From positions 51,727,436 to 51,791,435 of the forward strand of contig CM077016.1 in the NCBI GenBank assembly GCA_039090855.1: a stretch of DNA of 64,000 nt. The letters are read 5' to 3'. This DNA comes from Macrothele yani (lineage: Eukaryota; Arthropoda; Arachnida; Araneae; Macrothelidae). Shown piece by piece: positions 42,491 through 52,299 of this stretch (its first letter is position 1; each line of letters begins with the position of its first letter). The position numbers and the translations under genes were made by a program. The notes under the pieces were generated by a model. The model was not told the origin of the DNA, searched no databases, and saw nothing but the letters and a program-made list of their open reading frames with translations.

Positions 42491-43262
42491 CAATAAAACT
42501 TCTATGAGTCGAATTTTTCCATAACCCGAAGAATTTCGGCATTTTGCCTAAAAAATTATCTTTTTTCGTAGATTTTTTCTTTTATAAGTCGAATTTCTTA
42601 AACTCGAATTTTTCTATAACTCGAAACGTTATTTCGTGTTTTGTCGGGAAAATCGTAAATATCGTATTCTAAAACTCGAATTAAGAAAAAAAAAAAAAAT
42701 AATAATAATCCACCTGTTGCTAGCCTTGTAGGTGCTGGGGGTCAAACAAGATACAGAAGGCATTTGATGCAGTAAACGCATTAAGACTTTTTGCTGAATC
42801 GAGAGAGACAGTTGGCACTAACGTCTTTCAAGCCATTTCTCATTTGCATAACTTTGTGTTGAAAGAAAGTCAAAGTTCAAAACGGCAAGCCAAACTGACA
42901 GATTTTTTAAATAAAAGCCAGAGGTATGTAAGTTTAAATTTTCATCTGATTTGTGCCTCAATTTTTGTGAACTACTGTACATATTATCAGCAAATAACAG
43001 TATAAAAACTTATATGCACAGCAATATTTTTTTGACAATTGGTGAAGTACTGTAGTAGTTAAAACATTTGCAATTGCATTTAAAGAAATACAGTAATTAA
43101 GATAATCCTAGGTCCAAGAACTGTGTACTGCTTTCTTACGCAAATTTAGAAAATTGAACAACACATGCCACTGCATAGTGGATTAATTCTATAATTCGAA
43201 TTTCCTACAACTCGAAGTTAATCGTAGTTCCCTTGAAGATTCGAGTTATGGAAGTTTTAGTG
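42491..43262 (+). mobile_element. pogo/Tigger-type remnant with transposase tail
   Basis: The ends CAATAAAACTTCTATGAGTC and '..GAGTTATGGAAGTTTTAGTG' are inverted and TA-flanked (42489-42490, 43263-43264), the form typical of pogo elements (CAGTAAAACCTCTATAA...). The middle (about 42750-42920) encodes 'KAFDAVNALRLFAESRET' and 'VFQAISHLHNFVLKES' then 'RQAKLTDFLNKS', like the C-terminal end of Tigger/pogo transposases. The catalytic domain is deleted. Confidence 0.75.
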
Positions 43263-43285
43263 TAGTTTTAAAAAGCACTGATGCA

Positions 43286-43873
43286 CTTATAACGAAGTAA
43301 ATTTCTCCGTCATTTTTGGTCCAAGCTGGGGCTCGAACCCGGGTCCCCTCATTCAGGAATAAGTCGCTCTACCAATTGAGCTACGCGGACGTTCATTCTG
43401 ACTGCTCTCTGCCTTTGTGTCGTGTGCGTCCTGCTGGCAGGTACGTCACATCTCCCCCCCCAAGAGGGCCGGGGGCATGGCCCACGGGTCCGCCGTGACC
43501 ATGAATCGTTGCAGGCAGCCATCCGCTGTAGAACGTGCACTTGAGAACTCCCAGTCAATCAGGTGTGTGGAATGCAACGTCACACACATTTATTTTTCGA
43601 AGCGCTGGAGAAGGGATTCTCTGATTTTTCCTATCTCGCGGTGTGGAAAGAACATCACACCATTGCGAGATTTTGAACGGCCGGGTCATCCGGAAAGTTC
43701 GGGCGCCATTATAACGAAGTAAATTTCGCCGTCATTTTTGGTCCAAACCGGGGCTCGACCCCGGGTCCCCTCATTCAAGAATAAGTCGCTCTACCAATTG
43801 AGCTACGCGGACGTTCATTCTGACTGCTATCTGCCTTTATGTCGTGTGCATCCTGCTGGCAGGTACGTCACAC
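43286..43873 (-). repeat. tRNA-like dimeric element (family T), locus 1
   Basis: Two ~160-bp direct repeats (43286-43448 and 43710-43873) flank a ~260-bp spacer. Each repeat carries a tRNA-like sequence on the minus strand (first at 43319-43390: 'GTCCGCGTAGCTCAATTGGT', anticodon-arm CTTAT-TCCTGA-ATGAG, B box 'GGGTTCGAGCCC'). The anticodon loop has 6 nt and the acceptor stem pairs only partly, so these are not functional tRNAs. The same repeat-spacer-repeat layout recurs at 56907-57652. Confidence 0.8.
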
Positions 43874-43951
43874 ACTCCATGAATATTTAAACGTGGTACT
43901 TATTACTTATTATCATCATCAATTGCGTAGAACTATGATCATTATTTTACA

Positions 43952-44124
43952 ACGTTAACCTGGAAGAAACAACCTAATTAACAGGCGAAACACCTAATAA
44001 ATTCTCTCATTAAAAACATATATATATATATGTGAAATCCACGATGCAAGACAGTTGCTCTTTTGAAATATGCATTGTGTAACTAATTCAGTTGTTAACT
44101 TGGTTTGTTCTTCCAGGTTAACGT
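43952..44124. mobile_element. Short MITE with ~30-bp inverted ends
   Basis: 'acgttaacctggaaga.acaa' at 43952 pairs with '..ttgttcttccaggttaacgt' ending at 44124. Length 173 bp. A solitary end of the same family is at about 63606-63637. The interior has a (TA)n run near 44023. Confidence 0.8.
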
Positions 44125-44454
44125 AGTAAATTAAGAATAATAAATAGGAGGTTTATGCTCTTGTTGGTGAATAACGATGATCAGTACTATACGTAACTCA
44201 TGATAGAAATGACAGACTCTTTCACCTCAGGGTTCGTAGTTAGAGTTCGGCACGCAAACACCAATATGATGGAAACAACAGAAATCTAAACATTGTAAGG
44301 AGGACGCTACACTATTTCAAGAAATACTTCTGTACCTTATAAAACCGATTTATTCTTCTTATTTACTTCTGCAAAGGTTGTCTTAATGATTGCGCTATCC
44401 TGCTTGTTGCGAGCACTATAAAATGTTTCCACTCCCTATGGATACCCGTTACCG
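44125..44454. other. No gene seen
   Basis: AT-rich, no recognisable feature. Confidence 0.4.
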
Positions 44455-44771
44455 GGCCGCGGGTGGCCTAGTGGTCAACGTTCGTGACTGCCACGGAAAA
44501 GACCTCGGGTTCGATCTCATGCAGGTACGAACGCTCGAACCACCGTGCGCCGAATGGGCACGTTAAGTCTTCGGGTTCCCGGGTACTGGCCTCCCTGTAG
44601 TAAATAAGGGCGTCTTCCTCACCCCCTTGCTCCTTCGCTTCTGTGTGACTTTCCTATCGGGCACTCCAGCTCAAATGTTCTAGCTTTCTATTTATTTCTA
44701 AGGGTTGTTCAAGACCTGGGGTCTGGCACTCCCTTCCTAAAATCCTCTACATATGATCTGATCTGATCTGG
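44455..44771 (+). mobile_element. SINE-C, near complete
   Basis: 'gggccgcgggtggcctagtg' (A box), B box 'gggttcgatctc', 'gccgaatgggcacgttaag', then a body ending in a (TGATC)n tail ('tgatctgatctgatctg'). It shares the 'cacgttaag' body motif with SINE-B. Confidence 0.87.
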
Positions 44772-44899
44772 ATGCCAGTTACCGGCCACCTTCCATACCT
44801 TTTCTTCCCGCCATCGGGAAAAAGCTTCTTGTCCACGGTGCTAAGAAACTTCTGTCCCCCGAAAAAAGCCCTCTGGCTTCTCCGCACGACTCACCTCTT

Positions 44900-45124
44900 T
44901 TTTTTTTTTTTTTTTTGATTGGAGGTTAAACGACCGCCGTGAGCAACTCAATGGGCTATAAGCAGTCGCCCGTCCCTAATTTAGGGTCACTGGTTCCAGG
45001 GAAGGGAGAGAGCCAGTGCCGTAAGACAAACACAACATCCATGCCTCACCGGGATTCGAACCCGGACCCCTTACGGACGAATGATCAGAGGCCAACGCCT
45101 TAGACCACTGCGCCACCGGGGCAG
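44900..45124 (-). mobile_element. SINE-A copy 8, with 12-bp target duplication
   Basis: Complete copy; 'cgactcacctctt' at 44888-44900 and 45125-45137. Confidence 0.93.
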
Positions 45125-45239
45125 CGACTCACCTCTTCTATCCCTCCGAGTTGACTGCCTTTTCCCTCGCCACTTTGCCCCCAAGCGAAACAATGCAACC
45201 ACTTTTAACACACACAGCTATATTTCCTCTCCCACGGAT

Positions 45240-45910
45240 AAAGGTGGTTCCAATTAAAATCTCTGCCTTATAGTTCCAATGGTAAAACTTCTTTACGTAT
45301 TTTCTTCTCAATTAACCCTCCAGCTGGCATGATCTCTGGAAACGCGAAATTTTGTGACGTATAACAGGAGACTCCCGTAAAAGCGTCCTATCTTTCCGTA
45401 GTATTCGTCGTCGTTCGTTGTTGAGATGCGCATATATGCGTTCTCTCCACGATGAGCCTGAAAAAGTTTTCCACGCAATATTGCGTTCTCGCGGCTTTTG
45501 AACAGGTTTTAGATGAACGTATTATTGCGTCGCTGCCGCTTGGGGCACAGAAATCTCCAAACGTATATATGCGTGCTTGCCACCTAGAGGATTAATATAT
45601 TGCCATGGATGAAAATTTGCTTATCGGTAAAATTAACTTTAAGTTACAACATGGGATACTTAATACTTGCTACAACATAACGATATATACACTATTGGTG
45701 TACAAAATGGGGGAGAGGGGAAGGAATATCCGGTGCCACAATAACCAAAATTTCACATGATATTTTGTCCACAATATCCGATCTCTCTACAGAACTTCAA
45801 AATCAGGTCGATTGAAATTTAATAGTTAATGAAACCTCAAGTATTCCCGCGAATGGCTTCTATTACTGGAAAATTTCCGTCGTATGTTACGGAAAAAGTG
45901 AGATGAAATT
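45240..45910 (+). repeat. Interspersed repeat R2, including a segment shared with 57.9 kb
   Basis: 45240-45310 and 45590-45680 match the arms of the inverted repeat at 45919-46366, with 45311-45590 as interrupting sequence. 45690-45910 ('gggagaggggaa.gaata.c', 'ccacaataac.aaaatttca', 'aatttaatagttaat.aaacc') recurs at 57965-58175. Confidence 0.6.
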
Positions 45911-45918
45911 TCTTCGTT

Positions 45919-46366
45919 AAAGTGGCTCCACCGAAAATCTCTGCCTTTTGTTTCCAATGGTAAAACTTCTTTACATATTTTCTTCGCAATTAATGTATTC
46001 CAGAGGTTGACAATTTGCACATCGATAAAACTGGCTTTAAGTTATAGCATGGGACACTTAATGCTTGCTAAAACATAACCATAATTATATTAAAAATCAA
46101 TGATTTTTCTTTGAGTAATGTTCAGAGCTGTTAATAGATGGCGTGACCTGTACATTGATGACGTCAGTAGACAAATAAATGTTGAATTGCTTAGTTATGG
46201 TTATGTTTTAGCAAGTATTAAGCATCCCATGCTATAACTTAAAGTTAGTTTTGTCGATGTGCAAATTTTCATCCTTGGGAATACATTAATGGTGAAGAAA
46301 ATATGTAAAGAAATTTTACCATTGGAAACATGAGGCAGAGATTTTTGGTGGAACCACCTTAAAAAG
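45919..46366. repeat. Long inverted repeat, ~165-bp arms
   Basis: The left arm 45919-46081 ('aaagtggctccaccgaaaat' ... 'tgctaaaacataacc') is the inverse of 46198-46366 ('ggttatgttttagcaagta' ... 'ggtggaaccacctt') with about 10% divergence. The 116-bp loop contains 'gatggcgtgacctgtacattg'. It could be a palindromic MITE or two MITE ends. Confidence 0.8.
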
Positions 46367-47100
46367 AGCCGCGTTCCAAGACAAAAGTCTCAAAGCTCTG
46401 GATTGTCACACCCGCATTACACTTCGGTACCTTTGAGCCTAGAGCCGAAAGGGTGCAAATTGCAATTGACGATACCAAATGCCGCTACGAGATATAAAGC
46501 CTAGTCTCTAAACAAATCGAATTTTCTGATACTTCTTGAATGGGTGAGGAAATAAAAGTTGGGAATGAGATTTAATATGTTTGGCTAAAAATTCTTGTAT
46601 TAAATCTCCGTAACACAGTAGTGAACAAATTTTAACCGCAATTTAAGGGTGTAAGAAATTTAAAACTTATGATTGGATGTAACATTATCAAATCGTACTC
46701 AAAACGGCGAGTTATACTGGATAATTACATTTATTTTGTCACTGTTCGTCTATTGTGCAACGGTATTCTCACCTCCTCCTTATCTCTTTTGTCTATACCT
46801 ATTATTTTGACTCGTGAACTATCATTTTCATCAGTGAACCGGTACAGGCAAATTGTTGTTTCCTTTAAGATAAATGCGGGTAGGAGTAAAACGATAAAGG
46901 AGTAAAACTATGAAGATGACTGGGACAGCGAATTTTTTTCCCTTTAGGATAATAACGTTTCAGACAGATTACATAAAGCTAAAACGAAGTTAACAATTCT
47001 TATTCATAAGCACCGAAATAATAATTCGTTCTTTACAAACAATACAGACAAAGAGGATACGGAAAATTGGGCCATATCTGGAGGGGTCCACCGGGAAATA
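46367..47100. other. No gene; partial repeat shared with 62.8 kb
   Basis: 46540-46630 ('gtgaggaaataaaagttg.gaatgagatttaatat', 'attaaatctccgtaacacag') is the inverse of about 62800-62870. The rest is unexplained. Confidence 0.5.
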
Positions 47101-47272
47101 TACAGGGTGTTTCATAAAGAATGTCCCGATTTGAAAAGTGGATATCTCGGCAACCCCAAACCACCGCTGAATGCGACTCGTATCATGTCCACGGGCGTGG
47201 CTCAGAGTTTCTATTGACTACCGCTAGATGGCAGCACGAGCGTCAAAGCAGCCGCTACGCTTAGTGAGAAGA

Positions 47273-47925
47273 TGGCGTCGAGGCAACAGAAGGCGTTTTG
47301 TGTGCTCGAATTTAGCAAGACCATGTCCGTGATTACGGTACAACCTTTCCTGTAAGGGGAAAGTTTCGCGCCACAATGTTCGCACATGGGGCCTGGAGAA
47401 TCCACACGAAACTCTCCAACATGATTCACCAAAACTGAATGCTTTTTGCGCGGTTTCTGTTAGAAAGGTTTATGGCCGTTTCTTTTCTGCGGACAACACG
47501 GTTACGGGCAACTCCTATCTTGCGATGCTGAAGGACTGGCTACTTCCACAGCTGCAGGACGACTCTGAAGATTTCATTTTGCAGCAGGACGGCGCACCGC
47601 CACATTGGAACCTCCAAGTTCGTCGGTTTCTAAACGACACATTGCCTCAGCGTTGGATTGGACGCAGGGTACCCCATGACTTGGCACTACAAGTTTGGCC
47701 TCCGAGATCTCCAGACATCACACCACGTGACTTTTTTTATGGGGATACGCAAAAGACCGTGTTTATGTTCCCCCTTTACCCGCTGACTTGGATGAGCTCC
47801 GAACGAGAATCACGTCCGCGGTAAATTCTGTGACTGAAGACACTCTCCGACGCGTTTGGAATGAATTCAGCTATCGGCTTGATGTAGTCCGCGGAGCAGG
47901 TGGAGGGCACATTGAGCATTTGTAA
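47273..47925 (+). pseudogene. DD41D-type transposase with large internal deletion
   Basis: It starts 'MASRQQKAFCVLEFSKTMSV', then jumps (stop and shift near 47350) to the middle of the protein ('KVYGRFFSADNTVTGNSY', 'WLLPQLQDDSEDFI'). The second Asp is in 'QQDGAPPHW' and the third in 'PPRSPDITPRDFF', with 41 residues between them (counted). It ends '..GGGHIEHL' at 47925 after one more shift. The region that should hold the first Asp is missing, so the copy cannot be active. Confidence 0.85.
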
Positions 47926-48000
47926 TTGTGGTGCGTGAAACTTTAGACTTTCCTTCATACTCGGCTCTTTGTTTTGAAACTATCCCACATTTGCTTTATT

Positions 48001-48212
48001 TTTTTTATTGGAGGTTTAAGGACCACCGTGAGCAACTCAATGGGCTATAAGCAGTCGCCCGTCCCTAATTTAGGGTCACTGGTTCCAGGGAAGGGAGAGA
48101 GTCAGTGCCGTAAGACAAACACAACATCCATGCCTCACTGGATTCGAACCCGGACCCCTTTTGGACGAATGATCAGAGGCCATCACTTAGACCACTGCGC
48201 CACCGGGGCGGC
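48001..48212 (-). mobile_element. SINE-A copy 9, with 12-bp target duplication
   Basis: Complete copy inside the DD41D element. ATTTGCTTTATT lies exactly at 47989-48000 and 48213-48224. Confidence 0.95.
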
Positions 48213-48414
48213 ATTTGCTTTATTAAATATACTACTTTGAAATCGGGTCATTCTTTTTGAAACACCCTGTATATAAATGTCGCGGTGGACAAATCCGTCG
48301 CTGTCTGCTGTGCAATAGGGCCAGCAAAAATTCAAGGTAACCGGAACGATTTAATAGTTACAATCTACTCCTGAATATTAATATATCAAATATCATTTCC
48401 GAAAAATGCAAGCT

Positions 48415-48962
48415 TTTTTTTTTTATTGAAGTTTTAACGACCACCGTTAGCAACTCAGTGGGTCGCCCGTCCCTACTTTAAGGCCACTGGTTCCAGAGAA
48501 GGGAGAGAGCCAGTGCCGTAAGATTGTTGGATGCAAAAATTAATTAGATAAATTGTTGCAAAACATGGAATCCGACAGCAAAGGAAAATTCTTTCGTCGA
48601 GGTATTCTAAACCACGTGGTCTATTCTTGGTAACCCCAGAACAAAGGGAAATTCCTGTGCCGAAACGGCATGTGTTGTCCCCTAATTCCATTTACACCTC
48701 GTCTAGGTCAGGCACAATACTTGCCGGTTGGTAAGAAGCCGAGGGATTAATTCCTAATGGGGGTGATGCCCATGCATCTCCCCCATTAAGGAGTTAATCC
48801 CTCAGGCTACTTAGTCTCGGGAGACTAGAAACCCTTGAATGTTGTTGTGGGATTACCCCTTTGAACACTACGATACCAGGATACAGCATCCAAGCCTCAC
48901 GGGATTCGAACCCGGACCCCTTCCGAACGAATAATCAGAGACCACTGCGCCACCAGGGAGGC
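48415..48962 (-). mobile_element. SINE-A copy 10, interrupted
   Basis: Tail and body at 48415-48522; tRNA-like B box and head at 48884-48962 ('gcctcacgggattcgaaccc', 'actgcgccaccagggaggc'). The interval 48523-48883 is foreign. This copy is more diverged than the others. Confidence 0.85.
48523..48883. mobile_element. Unidentified ~360-bp insertion with two palindromes
   Basis: It interrupts SINE-A copy 10. It contains an imperfect hairpin, 'gagggattaattcctaatgg' at 48741-48760 against 'cccattaaggagttaatccctc' ending 48803, and a tight palindrome TAGTCTC-GG-GAGACTA at 48812-48827. Edges carry 'ttggatgc' and 'gcatccaa' as possible inverted ends. No coding sequence. Confidence 0.65.
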
Positions 48963-49449
48963 AATGACAGTCTACAGAGGAACAGATATTACGAAGAACA
49001 GAACTGACGACATAAAACCAAGTTTACCTTAAATACATTAGTGAGAATTTCAGCGAGTTAATTTCACCACGCAAGAACTGCAACGGAAATGGAGAGTATT
49101 TTTTCAAATGTGTCCAAACAATGTCAGCATTAACTATAAGGTTAAATAGTTTTGAAAGACACATTTAAAAACAATAAGAAAAAAAACTGGTTTTGTTTGA
49201 AAAGGGAAATGAAGCTTTCGAAAAAAAAATGAGATAGGGAAAGGGGAAAAAATATATATATATATATATATATATCAACGAGTTACAGCGAAAGCAAATG
49301 CCGGTAATCAGTAAAAAGGGTTGGGTTTTATTTGTTCCACAATTTGATGAAGCGTAGTAAGGGAGAAGTCTGCTGTAGCACTTTTGTGAGTTTTGGTTAC
49401 AACTTGAAGGTAGCTGTCTGCTTTAGCCACCAATTCGCTCATTCACGTT
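48963..49449. other. No gene; (TA)n microsatellite
   Basis: AT-rich, with about 12 TA units at 49250-49275. It precedes the promoter-like block at 49450. Confidence 0.5.
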
Positions 49450-49968
49450 GAGGCGTATCCCGCCTGGAGACCAATCCCCCCATGGTACTATTGGCTGTAT
49501 TGTATGACGCGTGCTGTCAAAGGTGGAGCTGAGAGCCGTTTCGTCACGAGTAGGGAGGAGGTGGGCGGAGTCAACTGCCGCTCTCCTTGCGACCGCCATC
49601 TCGCTCTATGTCAGCCATGGGACCTGCCGCTGATCATGTTTCGCTGGCTCCTACACATAACCATCAAGACTGGACCGCGGCACTTCGGTGTATAACGACA
49701 AATTCTCAAGCCAACACTGACGGCGATTTTCGTTCGCATTAAAGAGCGGATCTCCTCCACTTTGGAAGTGCAGACGGGACCTCAGAGAAACGATCAGCTA
49801 CCGAAACGGGTTGTCTGAAGACGCAAATCCCTTCCTATCCCTGTAAGAGATTACGCAGCTCCAGCCCACCCGGCCGAGCCCCCAACCCTCCCATCTGCGA
49901 GATCCCTAAGTCGGGCTTAGAGCGGCATCGGAGATTCCTAAGCATAGTTAATCCGGCCTAATTGATAG
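49450..49968 (+). promoter_or_regulatory. Promoter/5'UTR region of the host gene exon
   Basis: Base composition shifts from AT-rich to GC-richer with several CpGs. 'ctattggctg' (inverted CCAAT box) lies near 49488 and 'gggcggag' (GC box) near 49562. No clear TATA box. Stops TGA TAG stand directly before the ATG at 49969, so the stretch is untranslated in that frame. The transcription start cannot be fixed from sequence. Confidence 0.5.
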
Positions 49969-50221
49969 ATGGACTCATTAAATGACTCCCTGTGCCTACA
50001 GGACTTAGTAGGTGGGGTGGGTCCACATCAGCAACAGCATCACCATGTGTCTGACGCAGTGTCACATGTCCCGATGGGACCCCTGGGCCCAGTCCCGGTG
50101 TCCGTCCCACCTCCTCCCTTAAGCGTCTGTCCCACGTTGCACGCAATGTCACTGCGGACAACTCTGGAATCCTGTCCTTCCAGCATACAGGGAGCTTCAC
50201 AAGTGGACCACAAAAAGAGAG
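49969..50221 (+). CDS. First coding exon of an unidentified Pro/His-rich host protein
   Basis: ATG at 49969 opens 84 codons plus one base and ends at a strong donor (GAG|GTAAGG at 50222). Codon use and composition differ clearly from the AT-rich surroundings. The peptide begins 'MDSLNDSLCLQDLVGG', has 'PHQQQHHHV', a low-complexity 'PMGPLGPVPVSVPPPP' segment, then 'LHAMSLRTTLESCP' and ends 'QVDHKKR|G'. No domain is recognised. Such His/Gln/Pro-rich leaders before a basic end are common at the N-terminus of developmental transcription factors, which is a guess here. The following exons are not seen in the window, so a long intron carrying the downstream repeats is inferred. Confidence 0.62.
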
Positions 50222-51563
50222 GTAAGGATTCTTTAATAACCAATACCTCTCGCTTTTTATTTTATTCTGCAACATACTTTGCTCTCGGTGAAACTAAAAA
50301 ATAAATAAACTCCTTTCCTCCGACGGGTTTAGGTGTATAAATTTAGATTAGTTTAATATTTTAGAATCTTAATTTTGTTTTACACGGTAAAAAAGAATGA
50401 ACTGGTTTTGAAATAATGTCGTTTAAATTAGACACACGGGCATTTCCCATACAAAATTTACCAAAATCCTAATGCTATTTATTGTACACCAAACGGCATT
50501 GCAACGGATTTGAGTATTTTTTATGAACATCTTCAACTGGTAGCCATCAAGCGGGGTAAAAAAAAAACAGCTTAATCCAAATATTTCTTAACACCTTTTC
50601 GAAATCCTATTGCGACTTACAAAAAGCATAAAACACTTCAGAGAAAAAGTACACGCGCAGGATTCGGGATACTGACATTCTTCGTAACACATACTAAAAT
50701 CAAATCCTCTTACAAAACACGAAATCATCTGTTTATTCAGCCACGCCAAGTTAGAGCAAAACAACTAGAGAAGAGTAAAAATACTCTCAAATTTCTCCTT
50801 CGGCTTTTATATTAACATCTAAAATATATTCATATTAGCAGCAAGCATTCATAATAAAATTTCTTACAACGTGGCATACGTACAATACTAGAAAAATAAT
50901 GCCTGAAATAACTTTTTTTTTTTAATCTTTCGGCATCCAATTTTATAGATCAAATAATTTTTTACAGTTAAATTCCTACGAAGAAGTATTCGAGCATAAT
51001 TTTTGCATCAAGTGTTGGGGTAATTTGTAGAAGTTCTTCACGTGTAGTGTCTGTCTTTTTTAAAATAAAAAAAAACAAAAAACTAGAAAAGCTTGTTTTG
51101 AATTTCACAACTAATATTTCGGACAAATAACGGAAGTTTGTGATCTTACGAACTTCCCTCAACTGAATCAAGTCTTCTTTTTATGATTTCAGCTACTCGT
51201 TCTGTTATTTGAGATTGAGAACGTATCCGCATTATTTTATTTATACTTAATTCATTATTCAACAGATTAAAGTTTTAAAACAAATAATTTCGTATTGTGA
51301 GATACCTAATTGTCCAATGATTTTGTAATTTAAAGCAACTGTTTTAAGTAAACTTAATTATTTAGAGTAAAAAAGCTGGGTTCTGGATGAAAGTATTTTG
51401 TTTCCATTTTGGTAAATAAAAGCTTACTAGATAATATTTTCAAACTAAATAATTTTTGAAACAGAGTGTTGCATATCTACGAAGCATTTTTTTTTAATTT
51501 TAAAAGTTCGTTAAATACGTAAATTATATTTGCTGACAATTTAGATTATATCCATTGTACTCG
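50222..51563. other. AT-rich intron-like sequence
   Basis: It begins with the donor site. No repeats with recognisable ends and no second exon could be supported. Confidence 0.5.
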
Positions 51564-51618
51564 AACAAGTGTGGTTAACATGGACATTGTATCACTGTCC
51601 GTGTTAACCGCACTTGTT
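51564..51618 (+). ncRNA. Candidate small-RNA hairpin (23-bp stem)
   Basis: 'aacaagtgtggttaacatgg' at 51564 pairs with 'ccgtgttaaccgcacttgtt' ending at 51618, a 23-bp stem with a 9-nt loop. The only two departures from Watson-Crick pairing are T opposite G, which pair as U-G in RNA. The size is slightly short for a microRNA precursor. A mini-MITE is the alternative. Confidence 0.35.
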
Positions 51619-52212
51619 GGCTTTAAATTCATGCCCGCTGTTAAAAGACTTAAAGGATTTGTATCCAAAGTAGTCGGGTACAACTTACTGTATGTTCAAG
51701 TTGAAACCTAATTGGAGAGGGAATACAGCACACTTATACCTAAGCTTTCCTTCTAAAGTATAACAGATAGAAATTTCTGTTACGACTCGAACACATATAG
51801 CCTACAGTTGCAGATATTCTGTGTTTAAACACACAGACGCTCCTGTCTCTTTCACACACGCAACATTATTTACATTTCTTAAGTTATTAATGTAACACAC
51901 GGAGCTTAACTATTCCTCTTTGAGTATTAATCAAAGTCAAAACTCTGTTCCTCAGCTACCAGTCTCAATAAATGAAAACGAAATGAGCAAAAAAGTAGAA
52001 TTTTAGCGCTATACGCTCACGTTTTAGCAGATTAGAACGAATTCTTCCTCGAAAAACCAGATTCATTTCCATATTAACAACTTTAATTTCAGAAGTGTCA
52101 ATCATTTGGGGGGGGAGTGATGGCTTTCTCGCTTGCTCAAAGGGACATACATACTGCAACTTTGCCGATTTACAGTTAGCTACGAGGGTAACTCATTCAA
52201 ACATCTCGTTGT
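51619..52212. other. No gene seen
   Basis: AT-rich intron-like sequence with a short G run near 52109. Confidence 0.4.
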
Positions 52213-52299
52213 GAAATTAAGAGCTTGAAATTGACTTGAAAAATGAAATTAAGAGCTTGAAATTGACTTGAAAAAAATTAAAAGCTTGAAATTGACTTG
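52213..52299 (+). repeat. Tandem repeat, ~33-bp unit x 3
   Basis: 'gaaattaagagcttgaaatt' then 'gacttgaaaaa' repeats three times, the last copy slightly shortened. Confidence 0.9.

Larger units (their letters stand above)
47103..48270 (+). mobile_element. IS630/Tc1/mariner element of DD41D type, internally deleted
   Basis: CAGGGTGTTTCATAAAGAAT and '..TTCTTTTTGAAACACCCTG' are inverted ends with a TA on both sides (47101-47102, 48271-48272). It carries SINE-A copy 9 in its 3'UTR. Net length without the SINE is about 0.94 kb. Confidence 0.88.

Noticed and set aside
43319..43390. Functional tRNA gene
   Set aside because: A and B boxes are present, but the acceptor stem pairs only partly, the anticodon loop has 6 nt, and it occurs as a repeated unit within a multicopy element.
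46669..46905. 78-aa plus-strand frame
   Set aside because: No domain, no start context and no splice support, in AT-rich DNA next to repeat fragments.
49958..50275. Minus-strand frames opposite the host exon
   Set aside because: Shadow of the plus-strand exon. The plus strand has the start context and splice donor.
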